DNA of 10,844 nucleotides from JALYNX01 sp044867525 (GTDB lineage Bacteria > Actinomycetota > Acidimicrobiia > Spongiisociales > ZC4RG35). This document shows, piece by piece, positions 1-5,840 of the stretch. Within the stretch, counting starts at the first letter, position 1. Every line of letters starts with the position of its first letter. The DNA lies in assembly GCA_044867525.1 (NCBI GenBank), contig JBIOVB010000046.1, positions 1-10,844 on the forward strand, given 5' to 3'. The notes beneath the pieces are model-generated. The model worked only from the letters and a program-made list of their open reading frames with translations, ran no database searches and was not told the origin of the DNA. The position numbers and the translations under genes were made by a program.

Positions 1-37
1 CTTCGACCGGGGCCGAAACCTCAACTGCTTCGGACAA
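1..37 (-). CDS. Start of a further gene (partial), possibly an ABC permease
   Basis: On the minus strand a TTG at 37-35 lies 5 nt after a perfect AGGAGG (48-43). It opens a frame reading MSEAVEVSAPVE to the window edge, which looks like a soluble, acidic N-terminal tail. Only 12 codons are visible, so no family can be assigned. The gene follows an AglE-like solute-binding protein and its terminator, and in AglEFG-type loci the permease subunits come next. A permease is therefore a reasonable inference from context, but nothing in these residues shows it. The alternative is a chance SD-like sequence in an intergenic spacer. Confidence 0.4.
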   Translation of the reverse strand, partial: MSEAVEVSAPVE

Positions 38-53
38 GCCGTCCTCCTCGACC

Positions 54-88
54 AAAAAAAGGTCCCCGGGGTTTCCCCCGGGGACCTT
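54..88 (-). terminator. Intrinsic terminator after the sugar-binding protein gene
   Basis: Read on the minus strand, an 11-bp perfect GC stem (GGTCCCCGGGG at 86-76, pairing with 71-61) closes on a GAAA tetraloop (75-72). Seven T residues follow at 60-54, and flanking A/T pairs can extend the stem by 2 bp. It begins 15 nt past the stop codon of the gene ending at 103. The opposite strand has only a short T run (72-74 sits in the loop), so it should act mainly in the minus direction. Confidence 0.95.
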
Positions 89-102
89 ACCAACTCATGA
101 GG

Positions 103-1554
103 TCAGCCTGCGGGCCAGCTTTCCTCGATTGTCTGGAAGACGGCCTCGGTGCCTTCACCACCGTCAGCCACCCACTGCACCATCCCGGACCAGAAGCTGC
201 CGGCGCCGACTTCGGCGGGCATGAGGTCGGATGCGTCGAACCCGAACGTGGTCGCCTGCGCGGTGAGCGCAGCCAGCTCGTCGTTCGGGTAGGTGTAGGA
301 GTCCGCGGGGACGTTCTTGTTGGCGGCCAGGAAGCCACCACGCTCGATCCATCCCGCACTCGAGTCTGGCAGCGCCAGCCACTCGAGAAGGGCTCTCACC
401 TCGGGGCGGTCCTCGAACATGACGAACATGTCCGCGGCGCCCAGGACCGGATTGCCGAACTCCTCATCGATCGGCGGGAAATAGAAGAACCCAACGTCCT
501 CGCCGGGCTGATTTGGCCACTCGGCGGGGTCGGTGAAGTCCTTGTTCTCCCCCCAGAAACCGGGGATCCAGGCTGCTTGCTTCTGCATCCAGCACTGAGG
601 ACCGGCCGGGTCGAACATCGGGTCCTGTGTGTTGCCGATGAAGGTCTGGTTGATGTAGGTGGGGCCACCGTAGGCATAGCCTTCGGTGAACCAGACCTGG
701 TGCATCAACTCAGCGGCTTCCAACACCTCGGGGTCGTTGAATGGGATCTCGTGGTTGTACCAGGCGGTGTAGGTCTCCGGCGGCGCGGTGCGCAGCAGGA
801 TGTCCTCCATCCAGTCCGTGGCGACCCATCCGTCAGCGGCCTCGCTCTCGATCGAGATGCACCATGGGCTCCCGTTGCCGTCGGCCACGATCTGGTCGCT
901 GAGGGCGATCATCTCGTCCCAGGTGGTCGGGGGCGCATAGCCATTTTCCTCGAACGCGGCGATCGGGTACCACACGATCGACTTGACATCGGTCTTCCAG
1001 AACACTCCGTAGAGGTTCCCGTCGGACGAACCGAGGTTCACGAAATCACAGCACAAGTCCTGCTCGAGCTGCTCGACGTTGAACCACTCGCTCAGATTGA
1101 CCAGGTTCCCGGCTGCCGCGTATTGCTGCATCTTCCCGGGCTGGGCGATCTGGGCCAGGTCGGGGGCGTCACCACCATCGACCCGCACCTGGAGCGCGGT
1201 CTCGTACTCAACTGTTGGGTTGAACTGCACGTCGATCCCGGTGGCGTCACGGAACGGCTGCAAGGTGACGTCGAAGGATTCGGCTTCGGCTCCGTCCGGG
1301 GCCCACTGGGCCACGATCTCGACCGAGGTGCCTTCGAACTCACCGGCAAGGGCCTGGTTCAGCTCCTCGTAGGGGGTCTCCCCTGGAGCGGCACCGCCCG
1401 CCGTAGTGCTCGTAGCCCCGCCATCACCGGCGGTCGTGGTGGTGTCGCCACCATCTCCACCGGTGGTCGTCGTCCCCTCTCCTCCCTCAGCACATGCTGC
1501 GAGAAGCAGGGTCAGGGCGACCAGCGCCACCGACCATTTGTACCTCTTATTCAT
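103..1554 (-). CDS. ABC transporter sugar-binding lipoprotein, AglE-like (family 1 solute-binding protein)
   Basis: This 483-residue extracellular solute-binding protein probably captures a sugar, possibly an alpha-glucoside or other oligosaccharide, for an ABC importer. It has a short basic N-terminus (NKRYK), a hydrophobic stretch and a lipobox Leu-Ala-Ala-Cys with the lipidated cysteine at residue 21, so it should be membrane-anchored outside the cell. Residues 22-60 form a Gly/Thr/Asp-rich spacer with repeated TTTT blocks. The mature domain resembles AglE-type proteins, including the segment around WKTDVKSIVWYP and the following PPTTWDEM. The ATG at 1554 overlaps the upstream kinase stop codon (ATGA) and is preceded by AGGAGGA about 5 nt away. 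It is the third gene of the operon and is followed directly by a strong terminator. The family assignment is confident; the substrate is inferred only from overall resemblance. Confidence 0.9.
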   Translation of the reverse strand: MNKRYKWSVALVALTLLLAACAEGGEGTTTTGGDGGDTTTTAGDGGATSTTAGGAAPGETPYEELNQALAGEFEGTSVEIVAQWAPDGAEAESFDVTLQPFRDATGIDVQFNPTVEYETALQVRVDGGDAPDLAQIAQPGKMQQYAAAGNLVNLSEWFNVEQLEQDLCCDFVNLGSSDGNLYGVFWKTDVKSIVWYPIAAFEENGYAPPTTWDEMIALSDQIVADGNGSPWCISIESEAADGWVATDWMEDILLRTAPPETYTAWYNHEIPFNDPEVLEAAELMHQVWFTEGYAYGGPTYINQTFIGNTQDPMFDPAGPQCWMQKQAAWIPGFWGENKDFTDPAEWPNQPGEDVGFFYFPPIDEEFGNPVLGAADMFVMFEDRPEVRALLEWLALPDSSAGWIERGGFLAANKNVPADSYTYPNDELAALTAQATTFGFDASDLMPAEVGAGSFWSGMVQWVADGGEGTEAVFQTIEESWPAG

Positions 1555-2507
1555 TCATCTCCTCCTATGGGTTTGCTTTCTGATGTGAGGGCTAGATCGA
1601 ATTGTCGAGCGGCCAGGAGGGCCGCGCCGCGTGCTCCATGTGGGTCGCCGTTGGGGCTGAGCCTGATCCGGTCCGGATCCAGCGTTCGGGTGGCGAGCGT
1701 CGACGAGCCTGCGGTCTTCACCAGAGCGTAACGCAGCAGGTCGAGTAGAGGCTGGCCGGCCCGGGCCACTCCTCCTCCGAGGACGATGGTTTCGACGTCA
1801 TACGCCGCCGAGAGCCAGTGGATCGCCTGAGCCAGGTAGTCGCTCACCGAGTCCGCCAGTGCCTCTGCGGTGCGGTCCCCGCCGGCAGCCGCGGCGAACA
1901 GGTCGGAGGCAGTGTTCTCTCCGCCGGAGGCCCGCCAGGCGCCGGCGATCGCGGGTCCGCTGACGACTGTCTCCAGACATCCGGACTGACCGCAGGCGCA
2001 GAGGGCGCCTTCCCGATCGATGACGACATGCCCGATCTCCCCGGCCATTCCCGAGGCACCGCGATGGACGGCGCCGTCGATCACCAGGCCAGCAGCCACA
2101 CCGGTTCCCAGGCTCAGGTAGGCGAGATCACCAGGGTCCTCGCCTTGAGCGCGGAGCCGGTCGTAAACGCCGAAGGCAGCGGCGCGCACGTCGTTCTCGA
2201 TCAACACCGGGGACGCAAGGGACTCACTGAGGCGGTTGGCGAGGAGGAAGGGCTCGTCGATCCCGAGATTGACGGCTAGACGCACCGACCCCTGCCGGGT
2301 GTCGACCTGGCCCGGGATACCGACGCCGACCGCGACCTGGGGCTCCCGGAATCCCAATTGCTCGATCGCCTGGGAGATGGATGACATCACGGCATCTCCT
2401 CCAGGCGTGGAGGTCGACACTCGGGAAGTGAGCCCGATCTCCCCCCGGTCGTCGATGACCACTGCTTCGGTAGTGGTCCCTCCGACGTCGACGCCGATGG
2501 CGCTCAC
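1551..2507 (-). CDS. ROK-family sugar kinase (glucokinase-like)
   Basis: This 318-residue cytoplasmic protein is predicted to phosphorylate a sugar, plausibly a hexose released after import. It starts with GTG at 2507, overlapping the stop of the ROK regulator by 4 bp (GTGA), and the phosphate-1 motif DVGGTTT follows at residues 7-13. The catalytic-base motif END is at 104-106, phosphate-2 LGTGVAAG at 133-140 and GEIGH at 156-160. The ROK zinc motif CACGQSGCLE spans 170-179. All elements needed for kinase activity are visible and the length is normal for bacterial ROK kinases. No strong SD precedes the GTG, so translation probably depends on coupling to the upstream gene. Glucokinase is the default reading; fructokinase or N-acetyl-sugar kinase cannot be excluded by eye. 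Confidence 0.9.
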   Translation of the reverse strand: MSAIGVDVGGTTTEAVVIDDRGEIGLTSRVSTSTPGGDAVMSSISQAIEQLGFREPQVAVGVGIPGQVDTRQGSVRLAVNLGIDEPFLLANRLSESLASPVLIENDVRAAAFGVYDRLRAQGEDPGDLAYLSLGTGVAAGLVIDGAVHRGASGMAGEIGHVVIDREGALCACGQSGCLETVVSGPAIAGAWRASGGENTASDLFAAAAGGDRTAEALADSVSDYLAQAIHWLSAAYDVETIVLGGGVARAGQPLLDLLRYALVKTAGSSTLATRTLDPDRIRLSPNGDPHGARGAALLAARQFDLALTSESKPIGGDE

Positions 2508-3691
2508 CGGAGGACCACTCCGAGACGATCGGTGAGCACCGCTGAGGCGGCGCCGGCGATCACCAGATCGGCTCCCAGCGATGAGAGCTCGATTTCGATG
2601 AGCTCGGCCGTGGTGGGGAGGACCCGACCGGTGAGGCTCTCTTTGACCCCGTCGATCAGGGCTTCTCCGGCGTTGCGGATTTCGGAGGCGATGACGATCC
2701 GGGTGATCCCGAGCAACCCCGCGGCGTGGGCGAGGACACCCGCCAGATGGCGTCCGGCCTGGTGGAGGGCGTTGCGGAGGTGTTCCTCACCGATCAACGG
2801 GGCGAGGGCCAGGGCATCCCACGGATCTCTTTCCGGGTCGGCTCCGACGCTGCGCATGATGGCGGGGACGCTGGCCACCGTCTCCAGACAGCCGAAGTTG
2901 CCACAGCTGCAGAGGAGCCCGTCGGGCACCACCTGGACGTGCCCGATCTCGCCGGCGGACGAGTTCTCTCCGCGATAGAGGCGCGAATCGAGCACAACGC
3001 CGGCGCCAACGCCCTGGCCCAACTTGACCACGAGCACGCTCTCGCCCAAGCCGGGATGGCGGCGAAGCTCCGCGAGAGCGGCCACCTGGGCATCGTTTGC
3101 GATCGAGACCGGAAGCCCGAACCGGGTGGCGATCACCTCGCCCAGGTCGAAGCGATGCCAGTCGAGGTTGGCGGCCTCGAGGACCAGCCCGCTCGCCTCG
3201 ACAACACCGGGAGTGCCGACCCCGATCCCGAGTACCGGTGCCTCCGTCTTGTCGAGCAGGGTGGCGATGAGGTCGAGGGTGGCCTCTACCGCTTCAGCAC
3301 CCACCGGGTGGGTGTTGCCGGATTGCACACGATGACGGATGTGCCCTCGGAGATCGACGAGTGCTCCCTGAAACGGGCGATGGCCGAGATCGAGTGCCAC
3401 GATGTCCCGCCCCGATGCATTGAGGGCGAGAAGGGTGGGGGGCTTGCCACCGGCCGAGGTCCCCTGTCCCAACTCGGTGAGCAGGCCCTCGTCGATCAGC
3501 TCCCCGACCAGGCTGGACACCGCGGCTCGGGTGAGGCCGGTGAGACGTGAGAGCTCGGCCCGACTGGTGGCTCGGTGCTCGGAGACCAGGTCGAGTGTGT
3601 TTTGGAGGTTGGAGCGGCGGGAGTCGTGTTTGGTCGCCTTGGGGCGGGGAGGGCGGCTCGGTTGCCCCGGGTGGGACTCAGGCTCATGCAT
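2504..3691 (-). CDS. ROK-family transcriptional repressor (winged HTH plus ROK domain)
   Basis: This 395-residue regulator is of the NagC/Mlc/XylR type. Residues 1-27 are a Pro/basic tail. Residues 28-82 form a winged helix-turn-helix (SRAELSRLTGLTRAAVSSLV, then a GxxxxxGGKP-like wing). Residues 95-395 form a ROK sugar-binding domain. ND at 199-200, LGQGVGAG at 224-231, GEIGHV at 247-252 and the zinc motif CSCGNFGCLE at 261-270 are present. The phosphate-1 site is degenerate (DLGHRPFQG at 101-109 in place of DxGGT), which fits a sugar sensor without kinase activity. The ATG at 3691 has no SD; the promoter just upstream predicts a nearly leaderless transcript. It is the first gene of an operon with a ROK kinase and a sugar-binding protein, so it most likely represses its own operon until a sugar ligand is present. 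Confidence 0.92.
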   Translation of the reverse strand: MHEPESHPGQPSRPPRPKATKHDSRRSNLQNTLDLVSEHRATSRAELSRLTGLTRAAVSSLVGELIDEGLLTELGQGTSAGGKPPTLLALNASGRDIVALDLGHRPFQGALVDLRGHIRHRVQSGNTHPVGAEAVEATLDLIATLLDKTEAPVLGIGVGTPGVVEASGLVLEAANLDWHRFDLGEVIATRFGLPVSIANDAQVAALAELRRHPGLGESVLVVKLGQGVGAGVVLDSRLYRGENSSAGEIGHVQVVPDGLLCSCGNFGCLETVASVPAIMRSVGADPERDPWDALALAPLIGEEHLRNALHQAGRHLAGVLAHAAGLLGITRIVIASEIRNAGEALIDGVKESLTGRVLPTTAELIEIELSSLGADLVIAGAASAVLTDRLGVVLR

Positions 3692-3695
3692 GAAA

Positions 3696-3706
3696 GTTCA
3701 CTAAAC
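3696..3706. promoter_or_regulatory. Candidate ROK operator
   Basis: GTTCACTAAAC is an imperfect 11-bp palindrome of pattern GTTNANTNAAC. It overlaps the last bases of the -10 element and the predicted start site of the operon promoter. A repressor bound here would block initiation. The site is short, and its assignment to the adjacent ROK regulator is inference from position and from the AT-rich operators known for ROK repressors. Confidence 0.4.
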
Positions 3707-3733
3707 ATACAAAGATTGGGAACCGGCTGTCAA
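3704..3733 (-). promoter_or_regulatory. Promoter of the ROK/sugar-binding operon
   Basis: On the minus strand a perfect -35 TTGACA (3733-3728) is separated by 18 bp from a -10 TATGTT (3709-3704). The predicted start site is around 3698-3697, leaving about 6 nt before the ATG at 3691. That is nearly leaderless and agrees with the missing SD. The -10 region sits in an AT-rich island that is rare in this window. Confidence 0.75.
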
Positions 3734-3779
3734 CCAGGTTCGAGTGCCTGTCAGGAGTGGTTCGTGCGGGCTCACCTCG

Positions 3780-3809
3780 AAGACAAGCGTTCCTGACCCA
3801 GCCGATAAT
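3780..3809 (+). promoter_or_regulatory. Promoter of the DUF385 gene, apparently leaderless
   Basis: A GATAAT -10 (3804-3809) lies 18 bp after AAGACA (3780-3785), which matches four of six bases of the -35 consensus. Counting 7 nt past the -10 puts the start site on the A of the ATG at 3817. No SD precedes that ATG. Leaderless mRNAs of this layout are common in actinobacteria; the assignment here is from sequence only. Confidence 0.55.
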
Positions 3810-3816
3810 GGGCGTC

Positions 3817-4248
3817 ATGAGAGACGCCCAGGTCCGCCGTGGGTCCCAATTTCATCGCTGGATCTACCAGGCCAGCAGGGGACGGCTCGGCCGGCGTCTC
3901 GTCGAGAACGACATGCTCTTGCTGACCACGGTCGGGCGGCGCTCGGGCCTGGAGCACACGGTGCCACTCCTCTTTCTCCGCGACGACTCCGACCTGGTGG
4001 TATTTGCCTCATTCGGAGGTCGGGACCGTCACCCAGAGTGGTACCTGAACCTATTGGCCGAGCCCAGTGTCGGGGTCCAGTTCTTCGCTGATCGGTTCCA
4101 AGCCAGGGCCCGGACGGCAGGCCAGAACGAGCGGTCGAAATGGTGGCCGCGAGCGGTTGCCGCATATCCGGACTACGCGACCTACCAGAGCCGCACTGCG
4201 CGCCAGATTCCGGTCGTCATCCTCGAGCGAGCGAGACGAGACCTATAG
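3817..4248 (+). CDS. Deazaflavin (F420)-dependent oxidoreductase, DUF385/Ddn family
   Basis: This is a 143-residue small beta-barrel protein of the nitroreductase/deazaflavin-dependent family, whose members use F420H2 (or flavins) to reduce varied substrates. The family hallmarks are visible: LLTTVGRRSG at 35-44 (phosphate/cofactor-binding loop), VPLLFL at 49-54, VVFASFGG at 61-68 and HPEWYLNL at 72-79. The length is typical. The ATG at 3817 was chosen because a -10 element sits exactly one promoter length before it. An in-frame ATG at 3808 and GTG at 3757 are alternatives, but neither has a well-spaced SD. The TfoX-like gene follows 10 bp after the stop, so the two are probably co-transcribed. 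The physiological substrate cannot be read from sequence. Confidence 0.85.
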   Translation: MRDAQVRRGSQFHRWIYQASRGRLGRRLVENDMLLLTTVGRRSGLEHTVPLLFLRDDSDLVVFASFGGRDRHPEWYLNLLAEPSVGVQFFADRFQARARTAGQNERSKWWPRAVAAYPDYATYQSRTARQIPVVILERARRDL

Positions 4249-4258
4249 ATTCGGGGGC

Positions 4259-4579
4259 ATGGCCGATACCGAGCCCGTCACCGATCGCGTCCGTCGACAA
4301 CTCGCCGGCCGTGGTGAGCTGACCGAGAATCGGGTGTTCGACGGTGTTGGGTTCTTCGTCGACGGAAGGATGGCGGTGGCGGTCCTGGGTGACGCGATCT
4401 GTGTCCACATCGAAGAAAAGTCGCAACCACCATCGGCCGGTGGAGAGGCCGCGGACCCGTTTCTCTTCGCCGGGCGCCCGGTACCCGGCTGGGTGTCGAT
4501 CCCGGCCGAAAGCATGGATGACGAGACCCTTGGGCGATGGGTGGCCATGGGTCTCGCCGGCGTCAGCTCACCGATGTAG
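4259..4579 (+). CDS. TfoX N-terminal-domain protein (small, stand-alone)
   Basis: This 106-residue protein resembles the TfoX/Sxy N-terminal domain. The diagnostic block is at 25-50 (RVFDGVGFFVDGRMAVAV), followed by an acidic strand (CVHIEEK) and then PVPGWVSIPAE at 75-85 and a C-terminal helix DDETLGRWVAMGLAG. In gammaproteobacteria full-length TfoX regulates competence, but stand-alone N-terminal domains are widespread and their role is unknown, so no competence role is claimed. The ATG at 4259 is 10 bp after the DUF385 stop. GGGGG just before it is too close to be a good SD, and a TATAGAT sequence overlapping the previous stop could be a private -10. The 3' end overlaps the 3' end of hom by 12 bp on the opposite strand. 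Confidence 0.7.
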   Translation: MADTEPVTDRVRRQLAGRGELTENRVFDGVGFFVDGRMAVAVLGDAICVHIEEKSQPPSAGGEAADPFLFAGRPVPGWVSIPAESMDDETLGRWVAMGLAGVSSPM

Positions 4580-5584
4580 CACCTGGCGGGGACGGCGGTG
4601 TCCCGGGGTCTTGCCCTGCCACTTGCGCCTTGACGCGACCTGGATCAGGTCCCCGAGCAATGCGGATGCAGTCGGCTGGCCACCGGCCCCGGGCCCGGTG
4701 AACAAGAGCCGGCCGACAGCAGGTCCCTCGACGAAGATCGCGTTGGTCACCCCGTCAACGCCGGCCAGGGGATGGGACTTCTCGAGTGATACCGGCTCGA
4801 CTTTGGTAACGATGGCATCCCCGGCCCGTTCCGCCACCCCGAGCAGCTTGATGACCTTGCCTTCGGCCCTGGCCGCCTCCACGTCCTCGCGGCTTACGCC
4901 TTCGATGCCGGTGCAGCTGACTTCCCAGGGCGCAACCCATCTCCCGAAGGCCAACCTGCCGAGGATTGCTGTCTTGAACGCAGCGTCCCGCCCGGAGATG
5001 TCGTCAGAGGGGTCAGCCTCGGCATATCCGAGCTCGCTTGCCTTGGCCAGCGCCTCCTCGAAGGTGCTCCCTTCGTTGGTCATTGCGCTCAGGATGTAGT
5101 TGGTGGTGCCATTGACGATCCCGCTCACCCGGTCGATGCGCTCACCGGCCAGGCTCTCCGCCAGCGGGCGAATCACGGGTATGCCGCCACCGACGGCCGC
5201 CTCGTACATGAGAGGGACGCCGGAGCGGCTGGCGGCCTCGAACAGCTCCTCACCTCGGGTCGCAACCAACTCCTTGTTCGCGGTCACAACCGGCTTGCCC
5301 GACCGGAGCGCGGTCATGAGAAGGTCGCCGGTGGGCTCCAGCCCTCCGATCGCCTCGACTATCACATCGATGCCGGGGCTGCTCACCACCGCCATCGCCT
5401 GATCGGTGATCATGTCCGATGCCAGTTCGAAAACCCGGGGCTTGTCGAGATGCTTGACCGCGACCATGCGGAGCTCGAGGTCGACCCCGGCCTTCTTTCG
5501 GATCTCCTCACGGTCGAGGAGGAGCCTCTGCACCAGGGCTCCACCCACGGTGCCCGCCCCGAGGACGCCGACCTTGACGATCAT
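4568..5584 (-). CDS. hom: Homoserine dehydrogenase, short form without ACT domain
   Basis: This 338-residue enzyme reduces aspartate-4-semialdehyde to homoserine with NAD(P)H, the branch point to threonine, isoleucine and methionine. The nucleotide-binding glycine motif GAGTVG is at 9-14 and TANKELVA at 101-108. VGGGIP is at 131-136, NGTTNYIL at 158-165 and the catalytic block with Asp/Glu residues ending in DAAFK (Lys204) at 186-204. It stops soon after the catalytic domain (TASALLGDLIQVASRR), so the C-terminal ACT domain found in the roughly 430-residue actinobacterial forms is absent. The ATG at 5584 fits the family N-terminus (MIVKVGVLG); no clear SD is seen. The frame stays open upstream to a TTG in the leader's U-tract, which is not a credible start. 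No thrC or thrB follows; the downstream neighbour is convergent. Expression is probably controlled by the attenuator upstream. Confidence 0.93.
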   Translation of the reverse strand: MIVKVGVLGAGTVGGALVQRLLLDREEIRKKAGVDLELRMVAVKHLDKPRVFELASDMITDQAMAVVSSPGIDVIVEAIGGLEPTGDLLMTALRSGKPVVTANKELVATRGEELFEAASRSGVPLMYEAAVGGGIPVIRPLAESLAGERIDRVSGIVNGTTNYILSAMTNEGSTFEEALAKASELGYAEADPSDDISGRDAAFKTAILGRLAFGRWVAPWEVSCTGIEGVSREDVEAARAEGKVIKLLGVAERAGDAIVTKVEPVSLEKSHPLAGVDGVTNAIFVEGPAVGRLLFTGPGAGGQPTASALLGDLIQVASRRKWQGKTPGHRRPRQVLHR

Positions 5585-5669
5585 GACCGGGCACCGTCGT
5601 GGTGAAAGGCGGTGTCTTGTGGTGTCATCTGGCTTCCAGTCTCTGTGGGCCTCCGACACCTGCGGATAC

Positions 5670-5697
5670 AAAAAATCCGCTCCGGTGCCGGGCGGAT
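5670..5697 (-). terminator. Attenuator terminator in the hom leader
   Basis: On the minus strand ATCCGC (5697-5692) pairs with GCGGAT (5680-5675). An inner CCG/CGG with a bulged A extends the stem, and six T residues follow at 5675-5670. It lies about 30 nt after the stop codon of the threonine-rich leader peptide and about 85 nt before the hom ATG, so it can only serve to stop transcription before hom. Its 5' arm is also complementary to an upstream leader segment (5746-5738), which allows an alternative antiterminator. Confidence 0.8.
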
Positions 5698-5775
5698 CCT
5701 TTGTCGTGTCTTAGAGGGTGCTGATCACACGACCGGGCCGCACGGCTCGTGGGCCGTGGTCATGGTCGTCGTGGT
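5687..5775 (-). promoter_or_regulatory. Threonine-type transcription attenuator: pause hairpin and antiterminator segments
   Basis: Four segments are visible on the minus strand. Segment 1 (CACGGC, 5758-5753, within the Thr codons) pairs with segment 2 (GCCGTG, 5746-5741). Segment 2 extended (GCCGTGCGG, 5746-5738) alternatively pairs with segment 3 (CCGCCCGGC, 5695-5687) in 8 of 9 positions. Segment 3 is the 5' arm of the terminator. A second competing set exists: GTCGTG (5733-5728) can pair with CACGAC in the first Thr codons (5773-5768), or as GTCGTGT with ACACGAC (5709-5703). A ribosome stalled on Thr codons would cover segment 1, free segment 2 and disrupt the terminator. The pairing is seen; the switching is inferred from known thr/trp-type attenuators. 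Confidence 0.75.
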
Positions 5776-5790
5776 GATTGCAGCACTCAT
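5725..5790 (-). CDS. Threonine-rich leader peptide of hom (attenuation peptide)
   Basis: This is a 21-codon ORF between promoter and attenuator. It begins MSAAITTTTMTT and then runs through an Ala-His-Glu-Pro-Cys-Gly-Pro-Val-Val tail to TGA. Six of residues 6-12 are threonine (codons ACC, ACG, ACG, ACC, then ACC, ACG after one Met), with one Ile just before. The composition parallels the E. coli thrL peptide, which senses charged tRNA-Thr and tRNA-Ile, and it is the expected composition for a leader in front of homoserine dehydrogenase. No SD precedes the ATG; the predicted start site (about 5794) is only 4 nt upstream, so it is probably translated from a nearly leaderless mRNA. The peptide itself likely has no function beyond ribosome stalling. 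Confidence 0.85.
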   Translation of the reverse strand: MSAAITTTTMTTAHEPCGPVV

Positions 5791-5800
5791 GTGTGGGGAA

Positions 5801-5829
5801 AAGGTATCCGCGTTTCTCACCGGCGTCAA
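5801..5829 (-). promoter_or_regulatory. Promoter of hom and its leader
   Basis: On the minus strand TTGACG (5829-5824, five of six to consensus) is 17 bp from TACCTT (5806-5801, TANNNT type). The predicted start is the A at about 5794, just before the leader ATG at 5790. The -35 lies 12 bp after the stop codon of the upstream SRPBCC gene, with no terminator between, so read-through from that gene is also possible. Confidence 0.7.
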
Positions 5830-5840
5830 TGCGATGTCGG

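Noticed and set aside
1400..1490. Repeated GGT/ACC-rich tract as a possible repeat element
   Set aside because: It encodes the Thr/Gly/Asp-rich linker behind the lipobox of the binding protein; the repetition is explained by low-complexity protein sequence.
97..1731. A 544-codon plus-strand frame antisense to the sugar-binding protein and kinase
   Set aside because: The minus-strand genes carry a lipobox, ROK motifs, SDs and coupled overlaps, while the plus frame has no recognisable domain.
3753..3796. A 10-codon ORF (AGGAG, then GTG at 3764) upstream of the DUF385 gene
   Set aside because: It lies upstream of the predicted start site (about 3817) and overlaps the promoter; there is no sign of a leader function.
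4580..4620. Hairpin GGGGAC...GTCCC after the TfoX-like gene as a terminator
   Set aside because: It has no T run on either strand and lies inside the hom coding region.
5585..5671. A 29-residue N-terminal extension of Hom starting from TTG at 5671
   Set aside because: The TTG lies in the U-tract of the attenuator terminator, and the extension has no Hom-like sequence. Family N-termini start at MIVKVG.
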